This document shows positions 51,674-61,886 of a DNA stretch of 64,000 nucleotides, piece after piece. Under the pieces are notes generated by a model. The model saw only the letters and a program-made list of their open reading frames with translations, did not search any database and was not told the DNA's origin. Every line of letters begins with the position of its first letter. Within the stretch, counting starts at the first letter, position 1. The DNA comes from Microcaldota archaeon. Lineage in GTDB: Archaea; Micrarchaeota; Micrarchaeia; Micrarchaeales; Micrarchaeaceae. The stretch is taken from positions 1 to 64,000 of the forward strand of contig JAGWHO010000004.1 in NCBI GenBank assembly GCA_028866715.1, in the 5' to 3' direction. The position numbers were made by a program, and so were the translations under genes.

Positions 51674-52669
51674 TATGACATCGTCTTCGCGATCGTTGTC
51701 CAGCCTTATGTGGATCGGCATCTTTGCGCTGCTTTTCAGCTGGCTGAGCTGGTAATAGAACCCCCAGGTGTCCTTCTTGAAGTTGTATTTCTTGCAGAAG
51801 CCAGTGTAATACCTCAGTGCGCCATTTGCGCCCTCGATATTCCCAATGTCCAGGCAGTTCTGTATCTTCTGCCTGAGATTGTCGTAAGCGAGCATCAACG
51901 ACCTTTTCGCCATGTCTTTGCCCAACTCGTATTCTATTGCAAGCTCGGCGCGCGCAATCGCTTGAAGCGCTATCTGAGCGGCCCAGTAACCGCTGTCCAT
52001 TTGGAGCATCTTGTTGATCCTCATCCTGAGCGCCTCGCATGCGTGTTCCGCTGCCTTTATTTCCTTCTCTCTTGTAAGATACTCTTTCGCAGTGTTCAGC
52101 GTCTCCATGAACTCATAGAACGCATGCTGGTACATTTGCGCCTCTGCGAGCCTGTACCCGACGAGCATGAAGTGGTCGTACTTTTCCTCTGCCCATTGCC
52201 CGGCCTTGGAGCGCGCCTTGTCGATGATGTCCTGCCTGAGCATCAGGCGGATTGCTGCTCTAACGCCATGGAACGGATGTTCCTTGGTTATATAGGTGTT
52301 TACTGCCGTCTCCCCGCATTCGTTTATGATCTTAGGATCCGCGCCAAAATCCAGCCCAACGTCTGCAGAGTTCTCCAATAGATGCGCGCCTTCGTAGAAT
52401 TGGACTGGGTTCGTGGCATTGTTGATCATGTCCTTGCCTGCGGCGATGCCGAGATTCATGGCCTTCCCCACAAGCCGGTCAAATGAGATATTGAGCTGCT
52501 CGATGTCCGTTTCGATGTGGTTGACTTTTACAAAGTAGGCAAGAGTCCTGTAACCGTTTGCTGCGGTCTTTATATCTCCTGCCAGCTCTGCCCACTGTGC
52601 ATCGTCCAGCCTAGTCTTAAACGCGGATATCTTGCCATCAGACTTCGCTAACCTGAGCATGTTGTCCAT
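51659..52669 (-). CDS. Helical-repeat hypothetical protein
   Basis: A 336-residue all-helical protein without a recognised family. Segments such as GDIKTAANGYRTLAYFVKVN, LAEAQMYQHAFYEFMETLNT and IEGANGALRYYTGFCKKY have TPR/SEL1-like spacing, so it may be a protein-interaction scaffold. There are no signal or membrane segments. It lies between the RNHCP gene and the ATPase promoter and is divergent from the latter. No function is inferred. Confidence 0.65.
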   Translation of the reverse strand: MDNMLRLAKSDGKISAFKTRLDDAQWAELAGDIKTAANGYRTLAYFVKVNHIETDIEQLNISFDRLVGKAMNLGIAAGKDMINNATNPVQFYEGAHLLENSADVGLDFGADPKIINECGETAVNTYITKEHPFHGVRAAIRLMLRQDIIDKARSKAGQWAEEKYDHFMLVGYRLAEAQMYQHAFYEFMETLNTAKEYLTREKEIKAAEHACEALRMRINKMLQMDSGYWAAQIALQAIARAELAIEYELGKDMAKRSLMLAYDNLRQKIQNCLDIGNIEGANGALRYYTGFCKKYNFKKDTWGFYYQLSQLKSSAKMPIHIRLDNDREDDVILNSL

Positions 52670-52763
52670 CAGAAGTAGAATTCCATATGTTTTTTGAGAT
52701 ATTTATACGTTATCCAGCCTCGCCTATTCCGTGTCGTTCGTTTCCCTTGCAGGAGGTTAAACG

Positions 52764-52790
52764 CTTATATACGTTTGCTTGAATATATTA
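52764..52790 (+). promoter_or_regulatory. Promoter of the A-ATPase operon
   Basis: Two TATA-like boxes are present: CTTATATAC (52764-52772) and AATATATTA (52782-52790). The second is 24 bases before ATG 52810, fit for a leaderless transcript. Which is used cannot be told from sequence. Confidence 0.5.
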
Positions 52791-52809
52791 TCACTATTTG
52801 TGCATTCAC

Positions 52810-53136
52810 ATGGGCGGCGACCCTAAATCAATCGACGAGGTCCAGGAAGCGGAATCTAAGGCAGGAAAGCTGGTTGAGGACGCTAAGAGCGAGCATGACC
52901 GCGTTATCGCTGCGGCAAAGGAGAAGGCAGCGAAGATGATTTCTGAGGCAGAGGTTTCTGCAAAGGAGAAGAAGGCAGAGCTGCTCAAGGAAGCGGTAGA
53001 AAGGCTTGAATCTGAGAAAAAGAAGAGCGTAGACCAGGCCATGCACGGATCGCACAAGGTCAAGGACAAGAGGCTTGGCGTGCGCGAGAAAGAACTGATT
53101 GTCAAGAAACTCGCTGATATGATATTAGGTGGTTAG
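52810..53136 (+). CDS. atpH: A-type ATP synthase subunit H (peripheral stalk)
   Basis: A 108-residue coiled-coil protein rich in Ala, Lys and Glu, first gene of the A-ATPase operon, as subunit H/AhaH is in many archaea. It pairs with subunit E to form the peripheral stalk linking subunit I to the catalytic head. ATG 52810 fits the promoter spacing. The next gene starts at once after its TAG. Sequence is too low in complexity for a firm family match, but position and shape agree. Confidence 0.82.
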   Translation: MGGDPKSIDEVQEAESKAGKLVEDAKSEHDRVIAAAKEKAAKMISEAEVSAKEKKAELLKEAVERLESEKKKSVDQAMHGSHKVKDKRLGVREKELIVKKLADMILGG

Positions 53137-55014
53137 ATGCTTCATACGGAAAGGATGCAGAAGATACGCATTCTCTCCGTTGATGCTGCAAAATACAGCC
53201 TGATACGCGAGCTGCAGAGGCTAGGGGCGATTGACCTCAGAAAGAGCGAGCTCAAGCTGGGCGACGACTCTGCGTCTGATATGCTGCCCAGGATATCCGA
53301 CCGACTGGTAAAATTCAAGAGCGTATTATCCATATTGGGCGAGCCGAAGAAGAACGGGATTTCCAGGCCTAAAGCCGAAGCGCAGCTTGAGGCTCATGAG
53401 CTTCTGAATAGATGCGACAGCTCAGAGGTGGTTAACGAGGTATTCAAGATATCCGAAGAGAGGAAGGATCTTGAAGAGCATATAAAGTCGATAGCCGATG
53501 CGCTCAAGACCGCAGGGATGTTCTCATCGATGGGAATAAACTTCGGAAAGCTGAAGAGCAGTTCTCTCGGTTTCAGGGCAATCCTAGTTGGCAAGAGGTA
53601 CCTTGCAGCTTTCAAGGACATAATAGAAAGCGGCGATATAAGGTCGGAGCTCATAGAGAGGGAGCTCAAGGACGGCAGGACTGTCGTGTTCATTGCGTAT
53701 GACATCAAGCAGGCAAGCGGCGTCGACGACGCGATAAAGGGCGTGAAGTGCGCAGAGATAAACATAACCAATAAGATGCTTGACGCAGAGCCGGAGGTTC
53801 TCATCGAGAGGCTCGAGAAGGAGCGCGCAAAGGCGAAGAGCAGGATAGTTGAGATCGACGCGAAGATATCGGCCATCAGGGGCAGGAGCTATTACGACGT
53901 TGCGGCGCTGACCGAGATGCTCGAAATTGAATACGAGAGGGCAAACGTGAGTTCGACGTTCAAGCGCACATCGAAAACATTCGTGATCGAGGGTTGGGCC
54001 CCGAAAAAGGAGCTCGACAAAGTAAAACTGGCGGTTGCAAAGGCGACAGACGGAGTCTACAGCCTAGAGGAGATGAAGGATGGCGAACTTGCGCCCACCC
54101 TCACAAGGAGGCCAAGGACGATAAACCCGTTCTCGTACATACTTGATTTCTATTCTGTTCCGAGGAGCGACGAGATAGACCCGACATGGATATTCATATT
54201 CTCGTTTGCGATATTCTACGGGATGATGGTCAGCGACGTAGGCTATGGGATAATATCGCTTGCGTTTGCCACCTGGCTGGCAAAGAGATCAGACCCTGAA
54301 GGATTGATGTACAACGTATCGAAGATCTGGCAGCTATCCGCAGTGTCGGTGATAATCTTCGGAATTGTATCGAACCAGTTCCTTGGTTATTCGTTTGCGC
54401 CGTTCAACGGCATAAAGATAATCGACTGGATCAACGGCGCTCCTATGATAATACTTGCAACAATACTGATGGGCATAGCGCAGGTCATTCTAGGGCAGGT
54501 CTTCAGCTTCGTGAACAAGCTCAGGCATCACGAGACCAAGCTGGCTATCAGCAAGCTCACAGCGATAGCAGCAATACTTGCAGGCATAGTGGCCATCGGC
54601 GGGGGATTGTTCCATGCATTCAACGGCACTGCAACGCTTGTGGGCGCAGGGATTGCAGTGGTATCATTGGTGATAACAGGGGTATTCAGCGGCATTGAGG
54701 CAAGCGAGCTCACCAACCTGATAACCCACCCATTGAGCTACACAAGATTGATGGGCTTCGGGCTCGCGAGCGTGATAATAGCCTCGCTCATAGATCAGGC
54801 TTTCACGCCGACGTTCGCGCACGGCCCATTGCTATTTATAGGTTTCTTGATAATCTTCATCGTCCTGCACCTGATGAACATGGTGTTGGGCATATTCGAA
54901 GGGATAATACAGAGCGCAAGGCTGAATTTCGTGGAATTTTTCTCGAAATTCTACACAGGCAACGGCATAAAGTTCAGGCCTTATTACTACAAGAGGCGTT
55001 ACACGAAAGATTGA
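53137..55014 (+). CDS. atpI: A-type ATP synthase subunit I (membrane stator)
   Basis: The 625-residue a-like subunit: a cytosolic N-terminal half (about 1-340) with long coiled helices, and a C-terminal half of about seven or eight transmembrane helices starting at PTWIFIFSFAIFYGMMVSDV, the family hallmark, ending LIIFIVLHLMNMVLGIFEGI. It carries the ion half-channels against the c ring; the key Arg is expected in the late helices. GGTGG lies before the ATG, overlapping the end of atpH. Confidence 0.93.
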   Translation: MLHTERMQKIRILSVDAAKYSLIRELQRLGAIDLRKSELKLGDDSASDMLPRISDRLVKFKSVLSILGEPKKNGISRPKAEAQLEAHELLNRCDSSEVVNEVFKISEERKDLEEHIKSIADALKTAGMFSSMGINFGKLKSSSLGFRAILVGKRYLAAFKDIIESGDIRSELIERELKDGRTVVFIAYDIKQASGVDDAIKGVKCAEINITNKMLDAEPEVLIERLEKERAKAKSRIVEIDAKISAIRGRSYYDVAALTEMLEIEYERANVSSTFKRTSKTFVIEGWAPKKELDKVKLAVAKATDGVYSLEEMKDGELAPTLTRRPRTINPFSYILDFYSVPRSDEIDPTWIFIFSFAIFYGMMVSDVGYGIISLAFATWLAKRSDPEGLMYNVSKIWQLSAVSVIIFGIVSNQFLGYSFAPFNGIKIIDWINGAPMIILATILMGIAQVILGQVFSFVNKLRHHETKLAISKLTAIAAILAGIVAIGGGLFHAFNGTATLVGAGIAVVSLVITGVFSGIEASELTNLITHPLSYTRLMGFGLASVIIASLIDQAFTPTFAHGPLLFIGFLIIFIVLHLMNMVLGIFEGIIQSARLNFVEFFSKFYTGNGIKFRPYYYKRRYTKD

Positions 55015-55033
55015 TGGTTAAAAGGTAGTTCAA

Positions 55034-55270
55034 ATGGCAATAGGATTGGAGACTGCAATAGCAAGCATAGGAGCAGGATTGGCTATTCTTGGAGGCGCGA
55101 TAGGGACAGGAGTCGCGCAATCCGGAATCGGAAGCGCAGGAATTGGACTGATAGCGGAGAAACCCGAGCAATTGGGTATGGCCCTGTTGTTCCTGGTCTT
55201 GCCGGAAACCCTGCTCATATTCGGATTCGTGATAGCGATCCTGATAATGCTGAGCGCAGGCATAGTCTAA
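55034..55270 (+). CDS. atpK: A-type ATP synthase subunit K (c ring proteolipid)
   Basis: A 78-residue, two-helix proteolipid. Helix 1 is the Gly-rich SIGAGLAILGGAIGTGVAQ with Gln29; helix 2 carries the ion-binding Glu58 in LVLPETLLIFGFVIA. After Glu58-Thr59 comes Leu rather than the Gln seen in sodium-type rotors (E. hirae NtpK), and Phe stands where Tyr is common, which suggests proton coupling (inference). Single-hairpin size means a ring of full ion-site density. Confidence 0.95.
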   Translation: MAIGLETAIASIGAGLAILGGAIGTGVAQSGIGSAGIGLIAEKPEQLGMALLFLVLPETLLIFGFVIAILIMLSAGIV

Positions 55271-55285
55271 CGATACGGTAAGTTT

Positions 55286-55945
55286 ATGCCGCTTAACGAG
55301 ATAAAGCGCAACATAGAGGACTCGGCCAAGAAGGAGGCCAAGTCCGTACGCGATTCGGCAGAGAAGGAACGCGACTCTATTCTTGAGGCTGCGATGGAGC
55401 AGGTCAAAGAGATAAGAAAAGCGGCGAACGACGCGATAAGCGGGGAGCTCGAGCGCCTTGAGAGGGAGTACAAGGCAAGCGCAGAGTTCGAAGAGAGGAA
55501 CATAATGCTCGCTGCAAGGCAGGCCGCCCTTGAGGCCGAGCTCAACAGCGTGAGGAACGCGCTGGTGAAGAGGATAAAATCCCATCCTAGCTACCCGAAG
55601 CTCTTCAAAAATGCGATAAAGAGCGCGATTGCGCTGTATCCTGACAAGGAGTTCACAATAGTTACTGCAAAGAGCGACACGAAGCTGGTGGACCAGAAAG
55701 GCGTAAGGGTCGAATCAGGAAACGTGAATGGAGGCCTTGTCATATATTCTAATGACAAGTCTGTTAGGATAGACGCAACTGTGGATAAACTCGTTGATTC
55801 CAAAATGGATGAGATAAGATCAATGATGCTTGAGCACATGCCTATCCCTGAGGCAAAGATGCACCAGACCGAACACAAGCACATCGAGAAAAAGTCGGTG
55901 AAGAAGCCTGCAAAGAAGGCGCCACAGAAGAAGAGGAAGAGATGA
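55286..55945 (+). CDS. atpE: A-type ATP synthase subunit E (peripheral stalk)
   Basis: A 219-residue stalk protein: an N-terminal coiled coil (about 5-90, with DSAKKEAKSVRDSAEKERDS), then the compact C-terminal alpha/beta domain that binds the catalytic head (VNGGLVIYSNDKSVRIDATV). An extra tail of about 25 residues at the C-terminus contains 11 Lys/Arg among the last 19 residues, which ordinary subunit E proteins of about 190-205 residues lack. It lies between K and C as expected. Confidence 0.88.
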   Translation: MPLNEIKRNIEDSAKKEAKSVRDSAEKERDSILEAAMEQVKEIRKAANDAISGELERLEREYKASAEFEERNIMLAARQAALEAELNSVRNALVKRIKSHPSYPKLFKNAIKSAIALYPDKEFTIVTAKSDTKLVDQKGVRVESGNVNGGLVIYSNDKSVRIDATVDKLVDSKMDEIRSMMLEHMPIPEAKMHQTEHKHIEKKSVKKPAKKAPQKKRKR

Positions 55946-55950
55946 TATAG

Positions 55951-57024
55951 ATGGCACTCGTTGGCATGGCAGCTGCAAGCCGTTACGGCTACTCCAACGC
56001 CAGGGTCAAGGCTATGGAGTCGAAGCTTGTTGGAAACGAGTTTGTGAAAGAGATATCAAAAATAAATGAGATAGAGACGATAATTGCGAAGCTCCTCCAA
56101 ACGGATTACAAGCGCTACATCGAGGAATTTGGCGGCAAGGACATAAAATCGGAACTGATAGATTTTGCGCTTAGGAAGAGCTTCAACGACAGCACTGAGA
56201 AGCTGATAAAGGTCACGCCGAATGACCAGAAGGACACGATAATGAGGATAGTGAGCAAGTGGGACGTCTACAACATAAAGCTCGCGCTCTATGCCAAGTC
56301 TAATGGCAAGAGCTATGACGACATATCGAAATATGTGATCAGCACGTATCTGGTAAGCCCTGAGATAATGAAAGAGGCAATGGCGGAGGCAAACGTGGAC
56401 TATATGGTCGGGAAGCTGGTGCTTAGCACGCCCTATAGGCTGGTGCTCGATGCGGCGCTTGACACTTACAGGAAGACGAACGGCAACATGACAGAGGTTA
56501 GCGCTGCCATAGACAAGGCGTTCTTCGACGACCTCGGAAACACGATATTCAGGCTTGCAAGATCGAGCCATGAGGCTGCGATGGTGGTCAAGCTCGACAT
56601 AGAGATGAGGAACATGCGCGTGCTTATAAGGTCGAAAAGGCACAACAGCAGCGCCTCCAGGATAAAAGATCTTTTGATACCTAACGGGATAACCCCGACA
56701 GACCAACTCGTCAAGATATACGAGAACGCGCGAGACATACGAGAACTGGTAGACAGCATAAAGAGCTTCGACCTCAAGAATGTATATGCGCAGTACGAGG
56801 CCAGCAAGGACAAGCGAATCCTTCTCTTTGAGATAGGCATGAGGAACATAATCTTTGAGCGAATGATAGCGCTGCTAAGGCACAGCATGCTATCCCTTGG
56901 GACGATAATCGCGTTCTTTTACCTGAAAGAGATGGAGATATTCACGTTAAGGGTCATAATACAGGGCAAGGCTTACGGCCTGAGCCCAGAAGACATCAAT
57001 TCAATGATAAAATGGCAGATATGA
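55951..57024 (+). CDS. atpC: A-type ATP synthase subunit C (d-like rotor cap)
   Basis: The 357-residue, all-helical subunit C/d that joins the central shaft to the c ring. It begins ASRYGYSNARVKAMESKLV and ends YLKEMEIFTLRVIIQGKAYG, both typical of the family. It overlaps the atpF gene by 13 bases. ATG lies behind ATGAT-like sequence at the end of atpE. Confidence 0.93.
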   Translation: MALVGMAAASRYGYSNARVKAMESKLVGNEFVKEISKINEIETIIAKLLQTDYKRYIEEFGGKDIKSELIDFALRKSFNDSTEKLIKVTPNDQKDTIMRIVSKWDVYNIKLALYAKSNGKSYDDISKYVISTYLVSPEIMKEAMAEANVDYMVGKLVLSTPYRLVLDAALDTYRKTNGNMTEVSAAIDKAFFDDLGNTIFRLARSSHEAAMVVKLDIEMRNMRVLIRSKRHNSSASRIKDLLIPNGITPTDQLVKIYENARDIRELVDSIKSFDLKNVYAQYEASKDKRILLFEIGMRNIIFERMIALLRHSMLSLGTIIAFFYLKEMEIFTLRVIIQGKAYGLSPEDINSMIKWQI

Positions 57025-57353
57025 GCGAGAGGAGGATTGCGGTCATTGGCGACAAGCTATTAACCGCAGGCATGAGCCTTGCAGGGGTCAAGCATGTCTA
57101 CAGCGCCAGCAACGGCGAGGATACCGAGCGTACAATCAAGGAGGTTGCAACCCTTCCGGAGATAGGCCTGGTTGTGTTGCAGCAGGGGCTCATAGAGCAG
57201 ATAAAGGACAGAAAGGTGCTGAACATGGTTGACAGCAGCTTGTCGCCTATATTCATAGGCGTGCCTGCATTCAATGAAGAGGAGAAGAGCGTGGATTCTC
57301 TAAGAAGACTGATACTGCGCGCAATAGGGATAGACATACAGCAGATGAAGTGA
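57012..57353 (+). CDS. atpF: A-type ATP synthase subunit F
   Basis: A 113-residue, alpha/beta subunit F of the central shaft, with the family patterns [36 protein letters not shown] and the late PIFIGVPAF. The gene starts inside the end of atpC; ATG 57021 would trim three residues and is an alternative. GTGAT before the next ATG couples it to atpA. Confidence 0.92.
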   Translation: MADMSERRIAVIGDKLLTAGMSLAGVKHVYSASNGEDTERTIKEVATLPEIGLVVLQQGLIEQIKDRKVLNMVDSSLSPIFIGVPAFNEEEKSVDSLRRLILRAIGIDIQQMK

Positions 57354-57357
57354 TATT

Positions 57358-60300
57358 ATGGGAACAATAATCAAGGTCGCCGGCCCGCTCGTCGTCGCAG
57401 ACGGGATGAGAGGCAGCAAGATGTACGACGTTACTAGAGTAGGGTCAGAGGGATTGATAGGCGAGATAATACAGCTCAAGGAAGACACCGCCGTCATCCA
57501 GGTCTATGAAGACACGAGCGGGGTAAGGCCTGGAGAGCCGGTAGAGAGCGAGGGAGTCCAGCTATCGCTTGAGCTCGGGCCAGGAGTGCTTACAAAGATA
57601 TACGACGGGGTCCAAAGGCCGCTTGACGTGATAAAGGCGAAGAGCGGGATCTTCATACAGAGAGGGATAAACATACCCTCGCTTGACAGAAAGAAGAAGT
57701 GGAAATTCGCGATAGAGAAAGGGGTGTCAAAAGGAACGCAGGTATCCGAAGGCCACATACTCGGCCATGTACAGGAAACCGAGCTGATAAAGCACTACAT
57801 AATGGTCCCGAGCGGAGTGAAGGGCAAGATAAAATCGATAAAGGAAGGAAGCTTTACAGTAGAGGACACGATTGCAGTTGTCGAGACACAGAAAGGCGAG
57901 GTCAAGATAACCATGATGCAGAAGAGGCCAGTAAGGCACGCTGCAAAATATCTTGACAAGATACCGTCAGACACGCCATTGATAACAGGCACTAGAGTAA
58001 TTGACACATTCTTCCCCGTAGCCAAGGGAGGAGCCGCCGGCATACCCGGGCCTTTCGGATCAGGGAAGTGCGTCACTGGGGACACTCCGGTCCTTTTAGG
58101 GGACGGTTCAGTCTCGAGCATGAGAGATCTTTACGAGTCTTCATTGTCGAACCTGGCATCAATAACCCAAAATGGTGCAGAGACTCTCGTGAGGCTGAAG
58201 AGGCCGATAGAACTTTACTCTATGGTTTCAGGCAAGATCACAAAAAGCAAATCAGATGTTATATACAGATGCATGAGTGATTACGTCTTGCAGGTCAGAA
58301 CTAGGACCGGAAGGACAGTAAAAGTAACTCCTGTCCATAAGCTCTTCAAGATAGCGCTGGACGGCTCGATAGTGGAGACAGAGGCAAAAGAGCTTAAGGT
58401 GGGTGACTTCATAGCGTCCGCCAGGAAGGTAAAAGTCGATAACGCAGAATGCGGGATAACATTTGAAAAGAAATACGATTGGCATTACAAAAAGAAGATT
58501 GACATGCCTGTGGCAATGTCTCCTGAGCTTGCGGAGTTCCTGGGGTTCTTCGTGGCAGAGGGGCATATCAGAGGAGGAAGGACCTTAGTGTTTACAAATT
58601 CAGATGAAGCTCTGCTTCTAAGGTTCAAGAGTCTGGCCAAGGAGATATTCGGGCTGGATGGGAGGATTGAGTACCAAAAAGGCAAGACGCCTAACGTGCT
58701 ACTGGGCAGCGTTGTGCTTGCTGATTTTGTCAGATCGCTGGTTGGGGGCAGCTCGGCTGCAGACAAGGAGTTCCCAGCATCGGTTTTGAGGTCCAACGAC
58801 AACTGCATAAGGAGCTTCTTGGCTGCTTATTATCTTGGGGATGGGAGCTACTATGGAGGTCAAGTCGAGTTCTCCACAGCAAGCATGAAGCTGAAGATAG
58901 GGTTGTCGTATGCGCTGACCCGCCTCGGCATCCTGCACTCAATGTCTAAAAAGGCAATAAATGGAACCAGTTATTATAGGATATTCGTAAGAGGCAAGGA
59001 CCAGCTTGGGCTGCTTCACAGCAATATGTCCAGCGGGCTCGCATCTAGCTACGGAAAGATAGACAGCATATCCAGCTATACGCGCTCTGTGGACCATGGC
59101 TGGAGCGGAATAGACATCGTGCCGGTATCTGGCACCACTCTTGCTGCTTTATACGCCGCCTCTTCCGCAGGGTATAAGACGCTGAAAGACAATGGCATTG
59201 AGATCCACAATTATATAAGCGGCGGAGAGGCCATCAGCATGCAAAAGTTCAGAAAATTCGTTTCGGTGCAGGAAGGCCAGAAATCAGATGCGTTGAACAA
59301 GGCCATATCCCTCAGCGATTCGCTTGAGCACATAATATGCGACGAGATAGTTGAGATCAAGAAGGTGGATGGCCCATTGCCGGTGTATGATGTATCGACG
59401 CCTGACTTTGGGGCTAATTTTGTGGGTGGATTTGGCGGGATACTGCTGCATAACACAGTGACTCAGCAGTCGCTTGCGAAGTACGCGGACAGCAGCATAG
59501 TGGTGTATGTAGGCTGCGGCGAGAGGGGAAACGAGATGACAGAGGTTCTCACGGAGTTCCCTGAGCTCAAGGACCCCAACACAGGAAGGCCGCTCATGGA
59601 ACGAACGGTGTTAATTGCAAACACAAGCAACATGCCTGTAGCCGCAAGAGAGGCGAGCATCTACACAGGTATAACGATTGCGGAATATTTCAGAGACATG
59701 GGCTACGACGTTGCGCTCATGGCAGACTCAACATCGAGATGGGCGGAGGCCATGCGTGAGATATCAGCAAGATTGGAAGAGATGCCTGGAGAGGAAGGGT
59801 ATCCTGCGTATCTGCCGAAGAGGCTCGCAGAGTTCTATGAGCGGGCCGGAAGAGTCAAGACGCTAAGCAACAAGATAGGGTCTATTACTGTTGTAGGCGC
59901 AGTCTCGCCGCCAGGAGGGGACATATCTGAGCCTGTGTCGCAGGGAACGCTCAGGGTAATAAAGACCTTCTGGGCGCTCGACGCGTCGCTCGCAAGCTCA
60001 AGGCACTTCCCGTCTATAAACTGGCTGCAGAGTTATTCTCTTTACCACGCAGCGCTTGAGAAGTGGTATCTGGACAGCATAGGCGAGGATTTCATCAATG
60101 CAAGAGACGATGCCATGCGGCTGTTACAGAGGGAGGCAGAGCTCAAGGACATAGTACAGCTTGTTGGGGCAGATGCTCTTCCAGAGACGGAGAGGCTTAC
60201 CCTTGAGATCGGCAGAATGATAAGAGAGGATTTCCTGAGGCAGAACGCCTTCGATGCCATAGATGCGTCGACAAGCATGAAGAAGCAGCTCCTTATGCTG

Positions 60301-60495
60301 AAGACGATACTGCACTTCAGGAACAAGGCGGCACTCGCGCTTGATGCAGAGGTAACGATAGACAAGATAATAGCCGCAAAGGTCAGGTCCAGGATTGCAA
60401 GACTGAAGGAAGCCAAGGAAGACGCGATAGAAAAAGAGGCAAAGAGCGTGAACGAGGACATCGACAAAGAGATATCCCAGATAATGAAGGAGTGA
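57358..60495 (+). CDS. atpA: A-type ATP synthase catalytic subunit A, interrupted by an intein
   Basis: The precursor has 1045 residues: 237 of N-extein, a 462-residue intein, and 346 of C-extein, so the mature catalytic subunit is 583 residues, the usual length. The P-loop GPFGSGK ends the N-extein and the C-extein opens with T-V-T-Q-Q, so splicing rebuilds GPFGSGKT. After it come [34 protein letters not shown] and [19 protein letters not shown], all typical. ATP hydrolysis or synthesis depends on splicing. GTGAT stands before the ATG. Confidence 0.97.
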   Translation: MGTIIKVAGPLVVADGMRGSKMYDVTRVGSEGLIGEIIQLKEDTAVIQVYEDTSGVRPGEPVESEGVQLSLELGPGVLTKIYDGVQRPLDVIKAKSGIFIQRGINIPSLDRKKKWKFAIEKGVSKGTQVSEGHILGHVQETELIKHYIMVPSGVKGKIKSIKEGSFTVEDTIAVVETQKGEVKITMMQKRPVRHAAKYLDKIPSDTPLITGTRVIDTFFPVAKGGAAGIPGPFGSGKCVTGDTPVLLGDGSVSSMRDLYESSLSNLASITQNGAETLVRLKRPIELYSMVSGKITKSKSDVIYRCMSDYVLQVRTRTGRTVKVTPVHKLFKIALDGSIVETEAKELKVGDFIASARKVKVDNAECGITFEKKYDWHYKKKIDMPVAMSPELAEFLGFFVAEGHIRGGRTLVFTNSDEALLLRFKSLAKEIFGLDGRIEYQKGKTPNVLLGSVVLADFVRSLVGGSSAADKEFPASVLRSNDNCIRSFLAAYYLGDGSYYGGQVEFSTASMKLKIGLSYALTRLGILHSMSKKAINGTSYYRIFVRGKDQLGLLHSNMSSGLASSYGKIDSISSYTRSVDHGWSGIDIVPVSGTTLAALYAASSAGYKTLKDNGIEIHNYISGGEAISMQKFRKFVSVQEGQKSDALNKAISLSDSLEHIICDEIVEIKKVDGPLPVYDVSTPDFGANFVGGFGGILLHNTVTQQSLAKYADSSIVVYVGCGERGNEMTEVLTEFPELKDPNTGRPLMERTVLIANTSNMPVAAREASIYTGITIAEYFRDMGYDVALMADSTSRWAEAMREISARLEEMPGEEGYPAYLPKRLAEFYERAGRVKTLSNKIGSITVVGAVSPPGGDISEPVSQGTLRVIKTFWALDASLASSRHFPSINWLQSYSLYHAALEKWYLDSIGEDFINARDDAMRLLQREAELKDIVQLVGADALPETERLTLEIGRMIREDFLRQNAFDAIDASTSMKKQLLMLKTILHFRNKAALALDAEVTIDKIIAAKVRSRIARLKEAKEDAIEKEAKSVNEDIDKEISQIMKE
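58069..59454 (+). mobile_element. Intein with LAGLIDADG homing endonuclease in atpA (VMA-b site)
   Basis: A 462-residue in-frame insertion. It begins [10 protein letters not shown] (block A, Cys1), has TPVHKLF in block B, two endonuclease motifs LGFFVAEGH (near intein residue 155) and AAYYLGDGS (near 253), and ends [17 protein letters not shown] (blocks F and G, His-Asn end). The +1 extein residue is Thr. It sits inside the P-loop between Lys and Thr, the site known as VMA-b from Thermoplasma and Pyrococcus inteins. Both splicing and homing motifs look intact, so it may be active. Confidence 0.95.
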
Positions 60496-60499
60496 TGTT

Positions 60500-61885
60500 A
60501 TGGCAATGAATTTCGAGACGGAGTACAAGACGATAAGAAGCATAGCAGGCCCGCTCATAGTTGTAGACAAGGTGAGGAACGCTGCCTACAACGAGGTAGT
60601 GAAGATAAACATGCCTGACGGTAGCAGCAAGCTTGGCCAGGTGCTTGAGAGCACAAACAAATACGCGGTAGTCCAGCTCTTCGGGCAGACTACAGGCATA
60701 AACGTCAGCGAAACATCTGTCAGCTTCCTTGGCGACACGTTCAGGGTTGGGGTATCAGATGAGATGCTAGGCAGAGTATTTGACGGCCAGGGAAGGCCAA
60801 GAGGCCTCAACGCCGACATTATAACAAAAGAGAAAAGAGACATAAACGGCGAACCGCTCAATCCTGTGTCAAGGGCCATGCCAAAAGACTTTATACAAAC
60901 GGGCATATCCACGATCGACGGGCTTATAACTCTGGTAAGAGGGCAGAAGCTGCCGATATTCTCAGGCTCCGGGCTCATGCACAACCAGCTCGCTGCGCAG
61001 ATAACAAGACAGGCAAAGGTAAGGAACAGCACTGAGAACTTCGCTGTCGTGTTCGCAGGCATTGGGATAACACACGACGATGCCGCATTCTTCATAAAGG
61101 ACTTCGAGAAGACTGGCGCGCTCAAGAGGACAGTAGCATTCATGAACCTTGCCGACGATCCGAGCATAGAGAGGATTCTCACGCCAAGGCTTGCACTAAC
61201 AACAGCAGAGTATCTTGCCTATGAAAGAGATATGCACGTGCTAGTCATACTCACAGACATGACAAACTACTGCGAAGCACTTAGAGAGCTTGCGAGCGCG
61301 CGTGAGGAGGTGCCTGGCAGGAGAGGATACCCTGGTTACATGTACACAGATCTCGCAAGCATATACGAAAGAGCGGGCATCGTCAGCGGAAAGAAGGGCA
61401 GCATAACGCAGCTCAACATACTTACAATGCCGAACGACGACGTGACCCACCCGATACCTGACCTGACGGGCTACATAACTGAGGGCCAGATATACCTGAG
61501 CAGGGAATTGGCAAACAAGAAGATTTATCCTCATGTAGACCCATTGGGCTCGCTGTCAAGGCTTATGAACAACGGTATAGGTTCAGGCAAGACAAGAGAG
61601 GACCACAGAGGCGTAGCAGACCAGCTTTATGGAGCATATGCAAAGGCAAAGGAGGCGAAGAGCCTCAGCTCGATAGTAGGGATGGAGGCCCTGAGCGCCA
61701 TGGACAGGCAGTACCTCAAGTTTGGGGACGCATTCGAATCGAGGTTCATATCTCAGGGGTTCTATGAGGACAGAAGCATAGAAGACACGCTCAACATAGG
61801 CTGGGAGCTCCTGTCTGAGTTCGAGAAGGGTGAGCTCACAAGAGTGAAGACGGAGCACATAGAGAAGTACCACAAGAGGAAGTGA
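60500..61885 (+). CDS. atpB: A-type ATP synthase regulatory subunit B
   Basis: A 461-residue, non-catalytic subunit alternating with A in the head. It shows [28 protein letters not shown] in place of a P-loop, [29 protein letters not shown] and [18 protein letters not shown], all typical. A GGAG/GTGAT stretch lies before the ATG, overlapping the end region of atpA. It has no intein. Confidence 0.97.
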   Translation: MAMNFETEYKTIRSIAGPLIVVDKVRNAAYNEVVKINMPDGSSKLGQVLESTNKYAVVQLFGQTTGINVSETSVSFLGDTFRVGVSDEMLGRVFDGQGRPRGLNADIITKEKRDINGEPLNPVSRAMPKDFIQTGISTIDGLITLVRGQKLPIFSGSGLMHNQLAAQITRQAKVRNSTENFAVVFAGIGITHDDAAFFIKDFEKTGALKRTVAFMNLADDPSIERILTPRLALTTAEYLAYERDMHVLVILTDMTNYCEALRELASAREEVPGRRGYPGYMYTDLASIYERAGIVSGKKGSITQLNILTMPNDDVTHPIPDLTGYITEGQIYLSRELANKKIYPHVDPLGSLSRLMNNGIGSGKTREDHRGVADQLYGAYAKAKEAKSLSSIVGMEALSAMDRQYLKFGDAFESRFISQGFYEDRSIEDTLNIGWELLSEFEKGELTRVKTEHIEKYHKRK

Positions 61886-61886
61886 G

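Noticed and set aside
59503-59535. Second possible intein site (VMA-a) in atpA
   Set aside because: [12 protein letters not shown] is continuous in frame, so this known site is empty.
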